DNA from: Membranipora membranacea
Lineage: Eukaryota; Bryozoa; Gymnolaemata; Cheilostomatida; Membraniporidae
Length of the DNA stretch: 64,000 nucleotides
Direction: 5' to 3'
Assembly (NCBI GenBank): GCA_914767715.1
Contig: OU612071.1
Span: 3,720,001-3,784,000, forward strand
Shown here piece after piece: positions 12,179 to 24,339 of this stretch (its first letter is position 1; each line of letters starts with the position of its first letter). The position numbers were made by a program, and so were the translations under genes. The notes under the pieces are model-generated. The model did no database searches and was not told the DNA's origin. It saw only the letters and a program-made list of their open reading frames with translations.

Positions 12179-13864
12179 CAAAAAGTGGCACCTATCCGTG
12201 AAATTGACAAAGAGTAAACATGATCAACACATAAAATATCATACTTTCATTCTTACATTATATCATATATTTCATCTATATTCAAATATCCGCGTCATTT
12301 TCAGGTTGCTATTATCTTTTTCTGTCCAACTTGCTTCATTGTAAGCAAGTTTTCTTCACGTGTAAATAGAGAAGATAAAACTATCAAATTTAGTTTCGGC
12401 AGTTCTGTTTGGTTATATCATACAAACGTACATGCTGCTGCTTATACCGAAAGGCTGTGGTAGACCGCTAGCACAGAGCAGTCTGGGTGGCCAGAACAAG
12501 TAATAAAAACCACCTTAGCCCTTTGTCCTTCAAACCCAATATCCGCAACAAACTCCTCTGATATGTACACAGCAACTCCACTATGAAACCGAGATCTGCT
12601 GAACCAGTTTTAACCATAATATAGTTCTCATTAAAATTAAGGTATGCTTCTGGAAGAGTAGTTTATAAAAGATTTCACTACTTCGAGTGAAAAAAATAGC
12701 CAAATTACCCTGTTAAATTGTCCCACAGAGTATTGTTGCATGTCAACGTAATCTTCTTTGGTTGCAGTTAAATTTTTTGTTCTATATAGAAACTATCTGT
12801 TTCATTCAAAAATATCTAATTGTAAATTAAATCTTAGACAGAACCGTAATTAAAGTTCCCCTTTGCTGGCAATTCTCTTTGCTGTGCAATCAAGTTATGT
12901 TATATTTGCAGCCAAGGTCAATTGATGTGAAACATAGCTAAGACTAATCTTCAGTAGGGTGATGCCAAGATAGGCCAGAAAAATTACCTCAAACTCAAGT
13001 TAAAACAGTGGACTTTTCTAAAAACTGAAAACTAAAAAAGTCTAAAATGGCAGAGAAAGATGTCTCTGCTTGCTCAGAGTCTTTTATCAACTACTTTTAT
13101 GTGAATTACATTACAAATCCTCCTCCTTACTCTCATCCTTCATTGCCAGTTAGATCTTTATCGCTCTGTGATTTGAGTATTTTCCCTGCGATAAAAGTCT
13201 ATCTGGCTTTGTTAATTGTAATTAAGGGATTAAAAAAATTAATGTATAGAAGTTTCAACTCATGGTAATTATATCATTTCATAACAAAGTCACATAGGTA
13301 AAATTTTAAAACTATCGGGTTAAATGTTTTCAAGAAACAGGCCTGTCAACCTTAGATTTGAATTTCTGCAAATCGGAAAAATGTCCATATAGTACTTTGT
13401 CGCGCTGGGCCTGCAAATGTATATATGTTCATATATATGTTACCGGATTTCGGTTCACAAATACACAGCCACTTTTCATTAGAGTCTATGCAACTAAAAA
13501 CCACTACATTATCAATACTTTTGTCATTCTGTGCTTTACACTCTGCTTCATGAATCAATACTACCACTATCGAATAAGATGAGATCAAATGAAATGTAGC
13601 GACCAAATCAAACTTGATCAAGTCGGACTTACCACAGTAACTTACCTCCTTGACCTAGAGAATGTTTGTAAATGTAATCTTAGGCAAATTTCATCATGTT
13701 TGTTTTTTCACAATCAAATTAAAACTGAGTCTTTTTAATAACGTTATGACGTACATACAGTCATTCAAATTTATAATCACGTATTCAAAAGATAAAAAAT
13801 ATCCAGGCTAATTTGAATCTAATAGATTATGCCTCGACATACGTGGGCTGATTAATGTGGCATT
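12179..13864. other. no supported gene
   Basis: Open frames at 13047-13268 (plus) and 13352-13621/13358-13582 (both strands) are short, overlap antisense, and show no splice partners. I see nothing else structured here. Confidence 0.5.
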
Positions 13865-15225
13865 GTTTGATATTGGCAAGCAAATTATAACATCAAAATA
13901 GAAATAGACTAGTTATGTAGCTAAAGCGCATGACTTGTTGGTTTTAATCGATGGTCTTCTGCCAAGTTGCTGGATTTTGCATCATCATAATTGAGGAGTG
14001 TCAAAACAGATAGGATATTGGGAGATTAGAAGTCACAAAGAATTTTGAAGCAAGTTGGCGTTGGCGTTGTCATTTATTGCTGATAGCGGAATTGATGATC
14101 TGTTTAAATCGCAACATTGTGATAGAAGAGTGATTTTAATATACAGATCCTATGACTGATCTATGGGTGCGAAAAAAAAGTATCTATCGGCAAATTTCAT
14201 TATTTGATGATGATAGAAGAACGGCAAATTGCCATTTCTGTTTGACCAAGACATGGTGATGAAATAGTTATTATAATACAGATCCTGTGGCTGATTTATT
14301 CTCTTTATCATTGTCACTAGATGTTAATTAATAAACCAAAATATAGCAGTACCATGACAATGCAAAAGTGCAGTTTTGAAAATATAAATTTATAGACGCC
14401 TGAAAGACGCCTGATAGACGACATCACGCACCAGCGTATGCTTTAGCTTAATCATCTCGATCGTTTAATGACCTCCCCAGTGTTATTATAGAATTGATGA
14501 AAGTCAATTTTCCATGATACTTCATTAGAAGAGGATGGCGACATTTCTTGTAAAAATTGTTCATGATTAATAATCAATGAAGAACCCCTCAATAATGTCA
14601 TAAGTCCAGTATGTACAGTGTTAACTAATGACAGTCCTGTTCTACATGATTTTCAAATTGATAGTATTTGATAGTTTCTGCTGTTATATTTGAAATAAAA
14701 TACATGGAGTTTCAACGGTCAAAAAAAATTGATATGGCCGGGATAGTATCATGTTTTATGATGGTGAAAAGTTTCAAGTCAAGTATTGACAAAGACGAAA
14801 GAAAATGAAATTATATTTGTTGCCAGGCTTGTGAAAAACATACATATTATTACGTATATTATTAGACTATATTTGATAGGCTTGACATTAATTATCCATT
14901 AATAATGATTTATTGGCGATAACGCAGATCATAGATCAGTCATAGAATCTGTATTGTAATAACTCTTCTATCATGTGTTGACAAAAAAAGATCAATAAAT
15001 GGCATATGACACTTGCTACAAAATACTTTCACTTTTCCATCCGTCCAATATCTAGTCTGACTTTTGAGCCTCCACAATTATGATGAAGCAAAATCCAGCA
15101 AATCGTACCACAACTCAGCATAAAACACACAATTAAAACAACACAGTCATGTGCTTCAGCTGCAGGACTAGTTGATTCTTGACCAAGACAAATATTTTCC
15201 TGTTATAATTAGCTCGCCGTATCAA
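13865..15225. repeat. ~1.3 kb degenerate foldback (inverted-repeat) element
   Basis: The outer segments are inverted copies. GACTAGTTATGTAGCTAAAG with GCGCATGAC (about 13907-13935) pairs with 15143-15175. GGATTTTGCATCATCATAATT (13971-13991) pairs with 15078-15098. GATAGAAGAGT and CAGATCCTATGACTGATC (14120-14163) pair with 14930-14974. Pairing weakens toward the centre at about 14545. A third, direct copy of the inner block sits at 14200-14300 (GATGAAATAGTTATTATAATACAG or similar). No transposase frame is present, so this is a non-autonomous, aged foldback. Confidence 0.6.
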
Positions 15226-15418
15226 TTGACGTAACATCGATCAGCTCATGTTTTTGAAGTTTAGAATATTTATCATAAATAAACCTGAGCTTTTTCACAC
15301 AGAGTGATAATGAATATGAATGGCAGCATGTCGTCATTTATAAGATTCAGTTTTTATTTGATCTGATGTAAATGTTTAATTTGATCTTGAAAAAAACAAA
15401 CATGATGAAACTTAAAGA

Positions 15419-15667
15419 GGTTGAGCAGTTCAGGTACAGCATTCATTATAGAGAATTGTTAGTACACCTACAGGGGTGTAATTATGTGGGGAGTAATATT
15501 ATGGACCAAAAAAATGTTATGAGACTTTCTTTTACCAATATGCTATGCTTAAATTTACATCCAAAACATATGACATCACGGTAATTACCCAGTGGGAAAT
15601 TTCAATGAGCGTACTCAGTAGCATACAGCATGATGAATGATGACCAGTTGATTTACAATTCACTACA
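15419..15667 (+). repeat. direct repeat, complete copy
   Basis: This segment contains in order CATTCATTATAGAGA, GGGGAGTAAT, TTACCAATATGCTATGC, AATTTACATCC, ACATCACGGTAATTAC and AGCATGATGA. The first half recurs at 15868-15975 and the second half at 16597-16768, so together these make a second copy split by about 620 bp. Confidence 0.6.
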
Positions 15668-15867
15668 AAATCAATAATGAACCATGGGTTGCATAACTGT
15701 GTCATAAAATTCTACTGCCGATGATTTTGATGTGCTAATTTGGTTTCATTTTCATAATTGTCATTGAGCTGAAAGAACTTCGATTTGTGAATTCGTTTTT
15801 CTGATGACTTGGAGCAACAACCAGGAGCTGCTGTGCAGTATGACGATAATGAATCGGACCACGATAG

Positions 15868-16768
15868 GAACTGAAATTCAGATCCAGCATTAATTATAGA
15901 GACTCGGTAGTCTATCTACAGTGGTCAACTTGCGCGGGGAGTAATAATATGGGAACAAGAATTGTTATGCGATTTATTTAACACCGACGAATGTGAAGAA
16001 GTGTTTTTTCACCAATAGACTACACAGAGCTCCCTGACCTGTCCTTAAACCACAGCCCATCTACTCCCTCCCCATTCCAGTCTGCTATTTTGTGTCTGCC
16101 TTACTGATTATTGTTCTCTGTGATATTTTCCTCATAATTGCGTAGTCGAATTTCACATCTCATATATACCTAGTCCTGCGCAATTCCTTCAGATGTGCCA
16201 CTGAGAGATTTTTCAGACCAGTGGTCTCGTGCGGTCCGTCCATGTGTCTATCGCTACTGCATGTCAATGGGTTTATACTACCAACTTACTGATCCTTAAA
16301 CATCTAGACTAGAGCATTGTTACCCCTCTAACCCGATTAACCCCCAACACTATGGTTTGATATTCGAAACTCTCCTGCTGTAATCAGGGCCTTTTTCACG
16401 TACTTCACTGTGATCTAGCTGTGAGTCGTGGAATTCCGGCCGCTATAAACTGTTCCAACAAACTGTATCTTTGATTCTGCCAATTTTCTTTTGACATTCA
16501 GCTTGTCACTGACTACTGACCTACCTATCACTGTACAGACGAGCTGTAAATCACTATAGAGGAGCCTCAACGCCCGGCGGTGATATAACAAAAGACAAAG
16601 ACTTTCACCAATTTGCTATGCTCAAATTTACATCCTAGTATCTTTTGATATCACAGTAATTACATCGAGCATAGCATGTCTTGTCAAGACAGGCTACATT
16701 GAGCCATATTTAATAGCGTAAAGCATGATGATAAATGATGTATAGATTCATAATTCATAAGAAAATCA
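15868..16768 (+). repeat. second copy of the direct repeat, interrupted by ~620 bp
   Basis: The left part (15868-15975) matches the CATTAATTATAGAGA and GGGGAGTAAT half of the 15419-15667 repeat. The right part (16597-16768) matches the half with CACCAATTTGCTATGC, AATTTACATCC, TATCACAGTAATTAC and AGCATGATGA. The intervening 15976-16596 is less AT-rich and different in texture, consistent with an insertion, though I see no terminal repeats or target duplication that prove it. Confidence 0.5.
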
Positions 16769-17256
16769 ATATCATGCAGTGCACCTGCTTTGACAGACAT
16801 TGTGACGCTGTAATTTAACTATAAACTGAACTGACGATTATTGTATTCCTACACTTTTTGACATCTTATTTTCCTTTTAAAAAGACAAATTAGGTTAAAC
16901 TACATCAGCAGAGTCAAATATGGTTGAGGAGTGTGTAGCTATAATGATTTTCAAAAATACTTAATATCGCTAAATGTAAATCAGTCATTATTGTTTGATA
17001 GGGAATTTTTTATGAGAGTCCTACTTATGACATCATAAATGTAAACAAATTGTTATGATGTATTTGGCGCCGAATTGGAGCACATGTACGTAATAAGAAT
17101 CGGGTGATCTATCAACCTGGATAGGGACGGGAGAAAGTGAATCTGACCCATAATCCCTCTTTAAGCCTTTGATAACATGCATCATTATGATACCTTAAAT
17201 AGAATACCAACGAGTGACGTTTTGACACGTTAACACCAGTTTTCACTGTTATTTAC

Positions 17257-17264
17257 TATAAAAG
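17257..17264 (+). promoter_or_regulatory. TATA box of the defensin-like gene
   Basis: TATAAAAG lies about 50 bp upstream of a leader-exon donor (GAAG then GTAAGT at 17315). A TGACGT half-site, CRE-like, lies at 17215-17220. Transcription would start near 17287. TATA-driven compact promoters are common for highly inducible secreted peptides. Confidence 0.65.
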
Positions 17265-17650
17265 CTCAAGACTCTGCAGACATCAACATCACAAACATTC
17301 TCTATCTCAAGAAGGTAAGTATCTGTAATAAATCTGAATTTACAATATTTGATTTAGTTTGATCTCATGAAATTTGATAGGGGTAGTCTTTTTCCATGAT
17401 ACACCATGTAAAGCACAGAATGATGATAGTATTGTAAGGGTACAAGCTCTTAGAAGCATAAACTATAAAGAAATATGGGGTATGTTTGTGCACTGTATTT
17501 TGGTTATCATTCCTGCATTGAACACTCAAGGGTCTCCGGTAAAATCATCATGATCTCTCATCATACATATATATATATAATAAAAATCTCATTTGTCATT
17601 TGTTTCGTAGCATATCTGCAAAGAGTTCTATAGATCAACCTTCTATCACG

Positions 17651-18041
17651 ATGTCGAGCATCAAATCACTGATCCTTATTCTAGCATTTATCTGCCTTGG
17701 TTTGTTCTGCAGCTCCACCACAGCGGCTTGTAAGTTATTATGCTCAGTACTTGTTCCCAATATCTCAAACACACTTTACATGTTTGCTGTTACTCTTGAG
17801 AATATATGTAGACAGATTGGAATATTGCCTCAAACGCCACTTTTCTTGACTAGTATTTTATTGTATTGTAGCGTGCTCCTCATCCTCAGTCTGTCCAGGG
17901 TCTGACGGTTTCTGTCACGTCTCTTGTGGCGTGAAAGGTTACTGTACGGGATCCTGCTCTGGAAGTAAGTGCTGCTGTACTGGTACTGCACCCGATGACT
18001 GTGACCCTGGATGTGCGGGAGCTCAGTGTGTTAACCCCTAA
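17651..18041 (+). CDS. secreted 12-cysteine defensin-like (CS-alpha-beta type) peptide
   Basis: Two coding exons, 17651-17729 and 17872-18041, join in phase 1 to give 82 residues. A non-coding leader exon (about 17287-17314) splices to the acceptor at 17610. Residues 1-26 are a classic signal peptide (MSSIKSLILILAFICLGLFC, cleavage after TTAA or nearby). The mature 56 residues hold 12 cysteines spaced C-x5-C-x6-C-x3-C-x5-C-x3-C-x4-C-C-C-x7-C-x3-C-x4-C. The core CHVSC, then GYC, then KCCC reproduces the CxxxC...GxC...CxC signature of invertebrate and fungal CS-alpha-beta defensins. An extra Cys sits inside the CxC, another sits in the TGSC loop, and a three-Cys tail (DDCDPGC, AQC) follows. The family normally acts outside the cell as an antimicrobial peptide; function here is inferred. 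A different Cys-rich secreted peptide, such as a protease inhibitor or venom-type peptide, cannot be excluded. Confidence 0.75.
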
Positions 18042-18174
18042 AGGAACCAAACATCACCCTGAAGACCTAACAGAACATCATCCTGAAGTTTTCACAGATC
18101 CACAATAGCTGCTATATCATGCTAGTACTTATTCATATCATGAATATTTGAATATTACATAGCCGATTTACTGC

Positions 18175-18180
18175 AATAAA
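18175..18180 (+). terminator. poly(A) signal of the defensin-like gene
   Basis: AATAAA lies 134 bp after the stop codon, giving a complete compact transcription unit of about 0.9 kb from TATA box to cleavage site. Confidence 0.6.
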
Positions 18181-18199
18181 AAATGATATATTTCATATC

Positions 18200-20400
18200 A
18201 TAATACATCTTGTCTTAAATGCAACACACAAAAATTCATATCTCACATCTAAGCTGGAATATATCATCTTGTCATGGTTATAGTCTCAACTTCAAAAAGC
18301 CTAAGTGGAAGATGATACAACAGAAAATCTCTCTCCTAAGTAGAATGATACAACACAAATTATCATCTCCTTATTATATAAGAGCAGATAACTCTCTTAC
18401 AAACAAGATGGAACTTTGATCTCTTAATATTACGATATTTATCTGCATTGTTCCCCTGGTTGTCTTATAGTCATGTGACCACAAGACAAGTACAGCTTAG
18501 CTAACTTGATTCTGATATTAGGACTGTTGTACCATGATGCACCCGTTCACAGTTTTCAGCTGCTGTGTATACTAAATATACAAAAAAAAAGCAATCTGTT
18601 GGCCTTAGGTATTCTTCATGCAATATTGGGAAGTTAAACTAGACAACCCTAAGACCCCTCTTTGAAATAAATCATGAAACTATTGTAATTGTAATAGACC
18701 CAATTCTGGGAATAGAATGACTATCATGAATGCAAGTATATCAGCACCGCTGGCATTTTAACAAACAATTTTTCTTCAAAAACACTTAATCATATTATTG
18801 TGTTAAAGTGGCCTTTTCAATCTTTCTATTATCTGAAATCAATTCATCAAATTACCATCAGTATTGACATTTATCCTAACAGTCTAACAAAGTTGTCTTC
18901 TAAATCTTGTTCTAGAGTTAACATGACAAAACTAAATCTGAATCAAAACTCGAGAATATCGTTGTCTGACTCTATACTACAAAGATTTATTTGCTGAATA
19001 TGGAGAAAATATAATAGTGAATATGGATAAAAAAACTATATATATATATATATATAATATATACACTTCTAGAGAAAATTTAGCTCAATAACTGGCAGTA
19101 CCCGCTAATAAGCAAGTCATGGTAATATAAAAAGTTGCAAAACCATTTTCACATTTTCATTGAACAGGTTTTGTAAGACAGCTAACATCAAGCCAAGAAA
19201 ACACAGCCTAATCCCTTGTAGAAGCGTCTTTTATGCAACAAAATTACGGCCACTTGCATAAAAACAGAGCCAGGCATAGGGAGTGGGACTCGTTCGAGCA
19301 GCATCTTGAGATGAAGTCATTCATCGGGGAGCACTGTAAAGGCTTTGTTTAGGCGATAGAGTAATCGATCTCGGCTCTAGCACGGTACTGTTTTTTTCAA
19401 AACGCAATAGGTCCAGTCATGTAAGATGTCTACTAAAATTTCAATCTATAAAAAACAACATCATACAAGGAATTAACTCACCAGTTCATTAAAAAACTAT
19501 GCAGAAAAGATTCTCACGGGCATTGACCATTGGACTACACACAGTATTCGTGTGCGTGTCCTCTCGCTTTCAACATGATGGAAAAATCTCCCCAGCGGTC
19601 TGTCAAGTTATTTATAAATCTTAACAATAGTAAGTGAAGCACCCAAAGTTATATAATACCCAGCCCTAACTTTCTATAATCTTACTAGCTGCAAAAAAAA
19701 GTAATAGGCAGTGTGTCTATTGACAGAGAGGTATTATTAAATATCGCAACCACCATGAAAAGAAAGTCAAATATTTACTCTATTATCTCAGCATGATTCC
19801 TGTTTAACTGTAATAGCAAAACTGTTATTGGAAACGATCAAAGGATGCCAACAAAACCCTCCCCTCATTAACAGAAATAGACAATTGTGATTTTCTCTTC
19901 TTTGAGACAGATATAGCTCCATGGCTTTTTTCATGGTACAACTGAAACAGGATTAAATTTGTTTTGAATTCTTCTGTTCACACATTACTGATAAGGGTGC
20001 TTTAGTCGGGATTTACAGTGGTTTATCTATGTCATGTTAGATCCAATTAACAAGCACCGGATGGTAGATGAGTTTAATCACAAAAAACAAATGGCTGATG
20101 ATTTTCCTCCCGCAGATGATAACCAGTACTTATTTACGAATGGTGTCAGGACTTCATGAAATGTAAATACAGTTTTTCAATTGCTGATAGAAACAAAAAC
20201 GAATTCGCATAAATGGTTTCTGAAATATTCAGACGAAAAGCAAATTTCTCCACTAGAGTAAACAACATCAATGTACAGCAGGGATCAAGTTGAAATCTGG
20301 ATATAACACCGCCATCTGCATCCCACAGATGTAGGTGATCACAATAGTTAAATTGAAAAGGAGTGGTAAACAGTATTCAGACAATGCCACTTTTTCTAAA
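18200..20400. other. no supported gene
   Basis: Short AT-rich open frames (18219-18419 and 18800-18997) have no support. A TA dinucleotide run lies near 19037-19062. A dispersed repeat copy at 19985-20115 is listed separately. Confidence 0.5.
19985..20115 (+). repeat. dispersed repeat, copy 1 (pairs with 38785-38905)
   Basis: Shared ordered blocks with 38785-38905 are GATAAGGGTGCT or GATTAAGGTGCT; GGGATTTACAGTGG or GGGATTAACTGTGG; TTATCTATGTCAT; AACAAGCAC; and GCATGGT-like. Both copies have the same orientation. Divergence is substantial, so this is an old element of unknown class. Confidence 0.55.
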
Positions 20401-21087
20401 ATTACCAGCATTTAAATGCTCCCATTAACCTGGTCTAGCTATAAATCCAGAGAACTGTGTTACAAGTAAAATCCTATAATGGAGACCAATTTCAAATGTG
20501 AAAAGATAAGTTGCAGGAGAAAATACCTCTACATTTAAAAATGGAAAAAAAAGCGAGAAAATGTAACTAACCATGAAGAAAGCAACGATATGTTTATCAT
20601 AGCATGGATGCCCGGGAGACGTCAATGCCCTAACAACAACAAGATTGACACAACCGCTACAAGTCCATAGCGGTAAAAAACAAAACAAATTGATTTGTTA
20701 AGGCTCGTAAAATAGATAAGCATCCTTTAAGCAACTTTGTAGTTAGAGTTTATGAGTGGCACTGTCACTGTGAAAAAGGCATGCTCCGTTCCAAGGATCT
20801 GAACCCGTTTATGTTTGTTCTGTACATACATGCGAAATTGCGATCTGGCAGCAACAGCTTCACTTTTCAATTGGATAGATCATATTATATGGTGTCGATG
20901 CTCACGTAAAAATTGATGACTATCAATAAATGTTTGGATGAGAAAACTTCTACATTAAAATACGATTTAATAGTAGGCCTGCGATTTGATTGTCCTAACA
21001 TTTGATTCAGTTTGTCATTGTACTTACCCTGCAATTGGTACATCCTCCGCTGATCTGATATCATCATGAGACTCGAAATGACTTGGA

Positions 21088-21150
21088 AATCCTGTGTGTG
21101 TCTGTGTGCAAGGATTTAAATAGACTTGCACACACATAGGATTTCCAAAA
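21088..21150. repeat. short inverted repeat around GT-rich arms
   Basis: TGGAAATCCTGTGTGTGT with a GTGTGCAAG segment is followed after a short spacer by CTTGCACACACA and AGGATTTCCA, forming an imperfect hairpin. A pure run of G lies nearby at about 21240-21257. Confidence 0.55.
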
Positions 21151-21756
21151 ATAATGTGTGTAGATGGAAGAAAGTTGTTTTCTGTATGTATGGGATGATC
21201 TTTCTTACTTGGTTGTCAAAGCTTGCCTTGCCTGAACAATGGGGGGGGGGGGGGGGCTATTTATTGGTTCACATGCTGCTACTACTATAGTGGTATGTCA
21301 AAAAGAGAGTGCAGGTCACTGATATTTGATGAGTTTTGGTTGCAAGCTGCTTAAGTAGTCTTCATTTGCTTAGCCCATATATTACTTGACAATAGTTGCT
21401 GGTTATTTTAATTGTTGGGTGTGTCAATGCAAGCAAAGTGTCAGGTGACTTGATAGTGTCATGCTGATGTCTGTAGATTAGGCCTAATATGGCAAAGTCA
21501 GCCTAATTAGATGCTGCTACACTTGGCAGTCACTTTTGACTTCACCATACATTTAGTCAAATACAACGACTCACTTATTTGTATGGTTACTTAGTAATAG
21601 TTGTAATGGCAGAACATGGTAATTGCTCATCGTCTTCTTAGAATAATTCCATGTATGAAATCACTATGTTATTGATGCCAGAGGATATGTTATGCCCTTC
21701 ATATACTTGCCCTCAATCATAGTCGGTTAACTTAATGTTGTAATATTGTTTTACAG

Positions 21757-23346
21757 ATTTTCGCAGTATCTCGCTCTTCATCCTACATTATCACGATGTA
21801 CAGAAAATCATTGATGTGGTTCAAGATTGGAGTAAGTAATGACATACTTATACTTAGTTACTGTAGTACAAATACTCTGTTTCAATATGTTAATGTTATT
21901 TATCTTTATCTGTTAACAAGAGGCAGTCAAGGTCTGATTTTCCTACTAAAACACCCCCCTGTGCCGTTACATTAGCCCTATTCCCATATTGACTTTTATT
22001 GCATTGATGCATCAGTGCAACATGATACCTTTTGAGCGCATGATAATGGTCAAAATGATTGCTTTCAGTAATATCGTAGTAGCAGTATTTAAAAGACTTC
22101 GGTAATTGGGGACATTTGAGGTACTGCGGTTTGGGGATGGTGGTGTTGTCTAATAACTCGCAGCTTGCTTGCTGACTTTTGAGTTGCGTTTCCTCCAGGT
22201 CCATCCACGTCGGACCGGTAAGAAGTATTCTACAATCTATCTCTCCCGTTATTTGCTTCTGTTATTATGATAGTTGTTGGGTTCAACAGCTTAATTTACA
22301 TTTGTTATTGTTAGACCACACAGCTATATCAAAGCTATAACCCATCAAGTTTGGTGGCTTTTGGCCTCGGGTGTATATAGCCTACAGTAGCAGACAACAG
22401 TGGTCTTCCACTATTAACTCAAAGTACCAGTAATTGATCATATCTCCTGTCAGTAGAATTTGGATCTGCATTTATCCTTTAGATAGGCCTTAGACCGTAC
22501 AACCCCATACCTACCGAGAACTCTTCAGAGAAAATAATATTTGTGGTCACACATGTTGTTTCGCAAGCATTTATTTCAGGCTCTTAGAGCGATTGGCATG
22601 AATGTGAATCCGAAACAGTGAGAAATTATATCGAAAATGGTAAAAACCCATATCGAAAATGACATTGGTGCTGTATTGAACCTATTGGGTGTATATCGAT
22701 AGTGTATCGAATCGGAAAATTGCTGTATCGACACAGCCTTAGTTGGTTAGCTCTGACACGTGAACTCTTCCGTCTGTCATACAACAGCTTCATTTTTACC
22801 AGCTGGACTGTTCACTTGACATTACTATAGGGGGCGTCTCTTTGTAACACATCGTGATATTGCCAACTATAACTGTATTCGGTGACTGCTTTTATTCTTC
22901 AGCAATCAGACGTCACAGTTGCAGGTTTCCGACTCAACCCACAATTTGCTACACTCAGACACGCTCCCAATCCCAATTACAGCGTACAACCCCTTGCCTA
23001 CCAAGAGTAAGTTGCTATTCATACATCCTTTTATTCATATATATATACGTTATGTACATACATATACATGATAAGTGGGATTGGTGTTACTGTTTCTACA
23101 CAAATAACTTGCACATCGATATTGAACAAAGATATATGAACGCCTTCAAAGCTGAAATCCTGTGATCACTCGATGTGTCAATGATTTCATTCACTAATAG
23201 CTGACTGAGCATCGATTCACATTACAAATAATTATTGCTTCTTCAGGTTTGGCATAATTTGTTTGTAACTTGATACTTATTATTTCATTTACAATAAAGC
23301 GGAAATTAGGAAGACCACCGGAGTATTGGCAAGAAGAACAAATTAA
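21757..23346 (+). CDS. candidate exon chain of an unrecognised gene (partial)
   Basis: Three exons share splice phase. Exon 21757-21831 encodes FRSISLFILHYHDVQKIIDVV and more. Exon 22199-22217 encodes SPSTSD. Exon 22903-23006 encodes a Ser/Thr/Pro-rich piece (QVSDSTHNLLHS, then PIPITAYNPLP). Donors GTAAGT, GTAAGA and GTAAGT and pyrimidine-rich acceptors support them. A weak last exon at 23300-23346 would add TEIRKTTGVLARRTN and a stop. All three frames are open in the third exon; this one is chosen only by phase. No family is recognised and no start exon was found. Confidence 0.3.
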
Positions 23347-24002
23347 GTTCGGTATTATGTCGAATTGGTTGCTTCGTAAAAGCACTGGCTGTGTTGCATT
23401 TTAATAACCGGGTGTGTTATACTAATTACCAAAATGTTTCTCGTTAACGACCTAGTTCAGGAGCCGTACTTTGGTTATTTATTGTCCACGTCCAATGGCA
23501 GATCATGATGTTAATGTTAACAAAATTTTGAAACTTTCTGTCCTTGACTTTATAGATTGGTTTTGCACTATCTATGAACAATGTCAGCGCTACTTAAAGC
23601 TATACGTTTGATATCTGTTTTGAACATTTTCAAGACTCGACAAATCGCATGTCAAAAACAAATTACACAATCTGAAATCACTATATAGGACGGCTTTGAG
23701 GAAAGAGAATGTCTCTGGAAACCCTCCGGTTAGTTAAACTCATAATTCACCCTACTCAAAGACACCGAGATCTAATCGTCAATAAGACATTCCGCCGCTT
23801 GTGTTGCAAGAATAGCGCCTTCCTTGATTGAGTATAAATCCCATAAAGCTATTGACCTACTTACCCAAAACATCTTCAAGAAACTTGTCATATGGAGACG
23901 ACGAGAGGGTATGATTCCAAATCCATCTGGCATCTGTAGACAGTGATGATAACAAGATTGGTTTCAATTAGATTTATAGTCTGTCCCACCGACCGTTGAA
24001 AT

Positions 24003-24206
24003 ATGAACTATGAACGGCTCAACGAAAGCCAGACAGCCTTCCAAGAAGATGCCGACGCTAAACCCGAGCTGTTGATACAGAGTGGATGTGACACGATAGT
24101 GACCTCCACTCCAAGGACAAGGCAGGGGAGGGCAGCCAGTGCCCATAGCCTTCAGCAAACACAGCTGCAGGCTCTCAAAGAGAGAGCATTGATTACAGCG
24201 CAATGA
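24003..24206 (+). CDS. 67-codon candidate open frame, hydrophilic
   Basis: The frame starts at an ATG and ends in TGA. It encodes a polar, protein-like sequence (ERLNESQTAFQEDADAKPEL, then TPRTRQGRAASAH, then LQQTQLQALKERALI). Its composition is much more protein-like than the antisense frame at 23964-24227. An in-frame stop lies two codons upstream of the ATG and no acceptor lies close before it, so it would be a short single-exon gene or the end of an undetected one. A GGGCAATAAT-type microsatellite follows at about 24220-24260. Confidence 0.3.
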   Translation: MNYERLNESQTAFQEDADAKPELLIQSGCDTIVTSTPRTRQGRAASAHSLQQTQLQALKERALITAQ

Positions 24207-24339
24207 AGATCGCAAGACAGAGAGCAATAATGGGCAATAATGGCAATAATGGGCAAGATGGCCGAAAAGCTGTAAATTGTAAACTGTAGATTGTTGTAGG
24301 CCTAATGCCTTTTCATTATTTCATACTTTTGTGTCCATT

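Noticed and set aside
20425-21067. Possible small minus-strand gene (MMISDQRRMYQLQ, ALTSPGHPCYDKHIVAFF, FSGFIARP pieces)
   Set aside because: The exon borders look plausible one by one, but the first and second do not share a phase, and no family is recognised.
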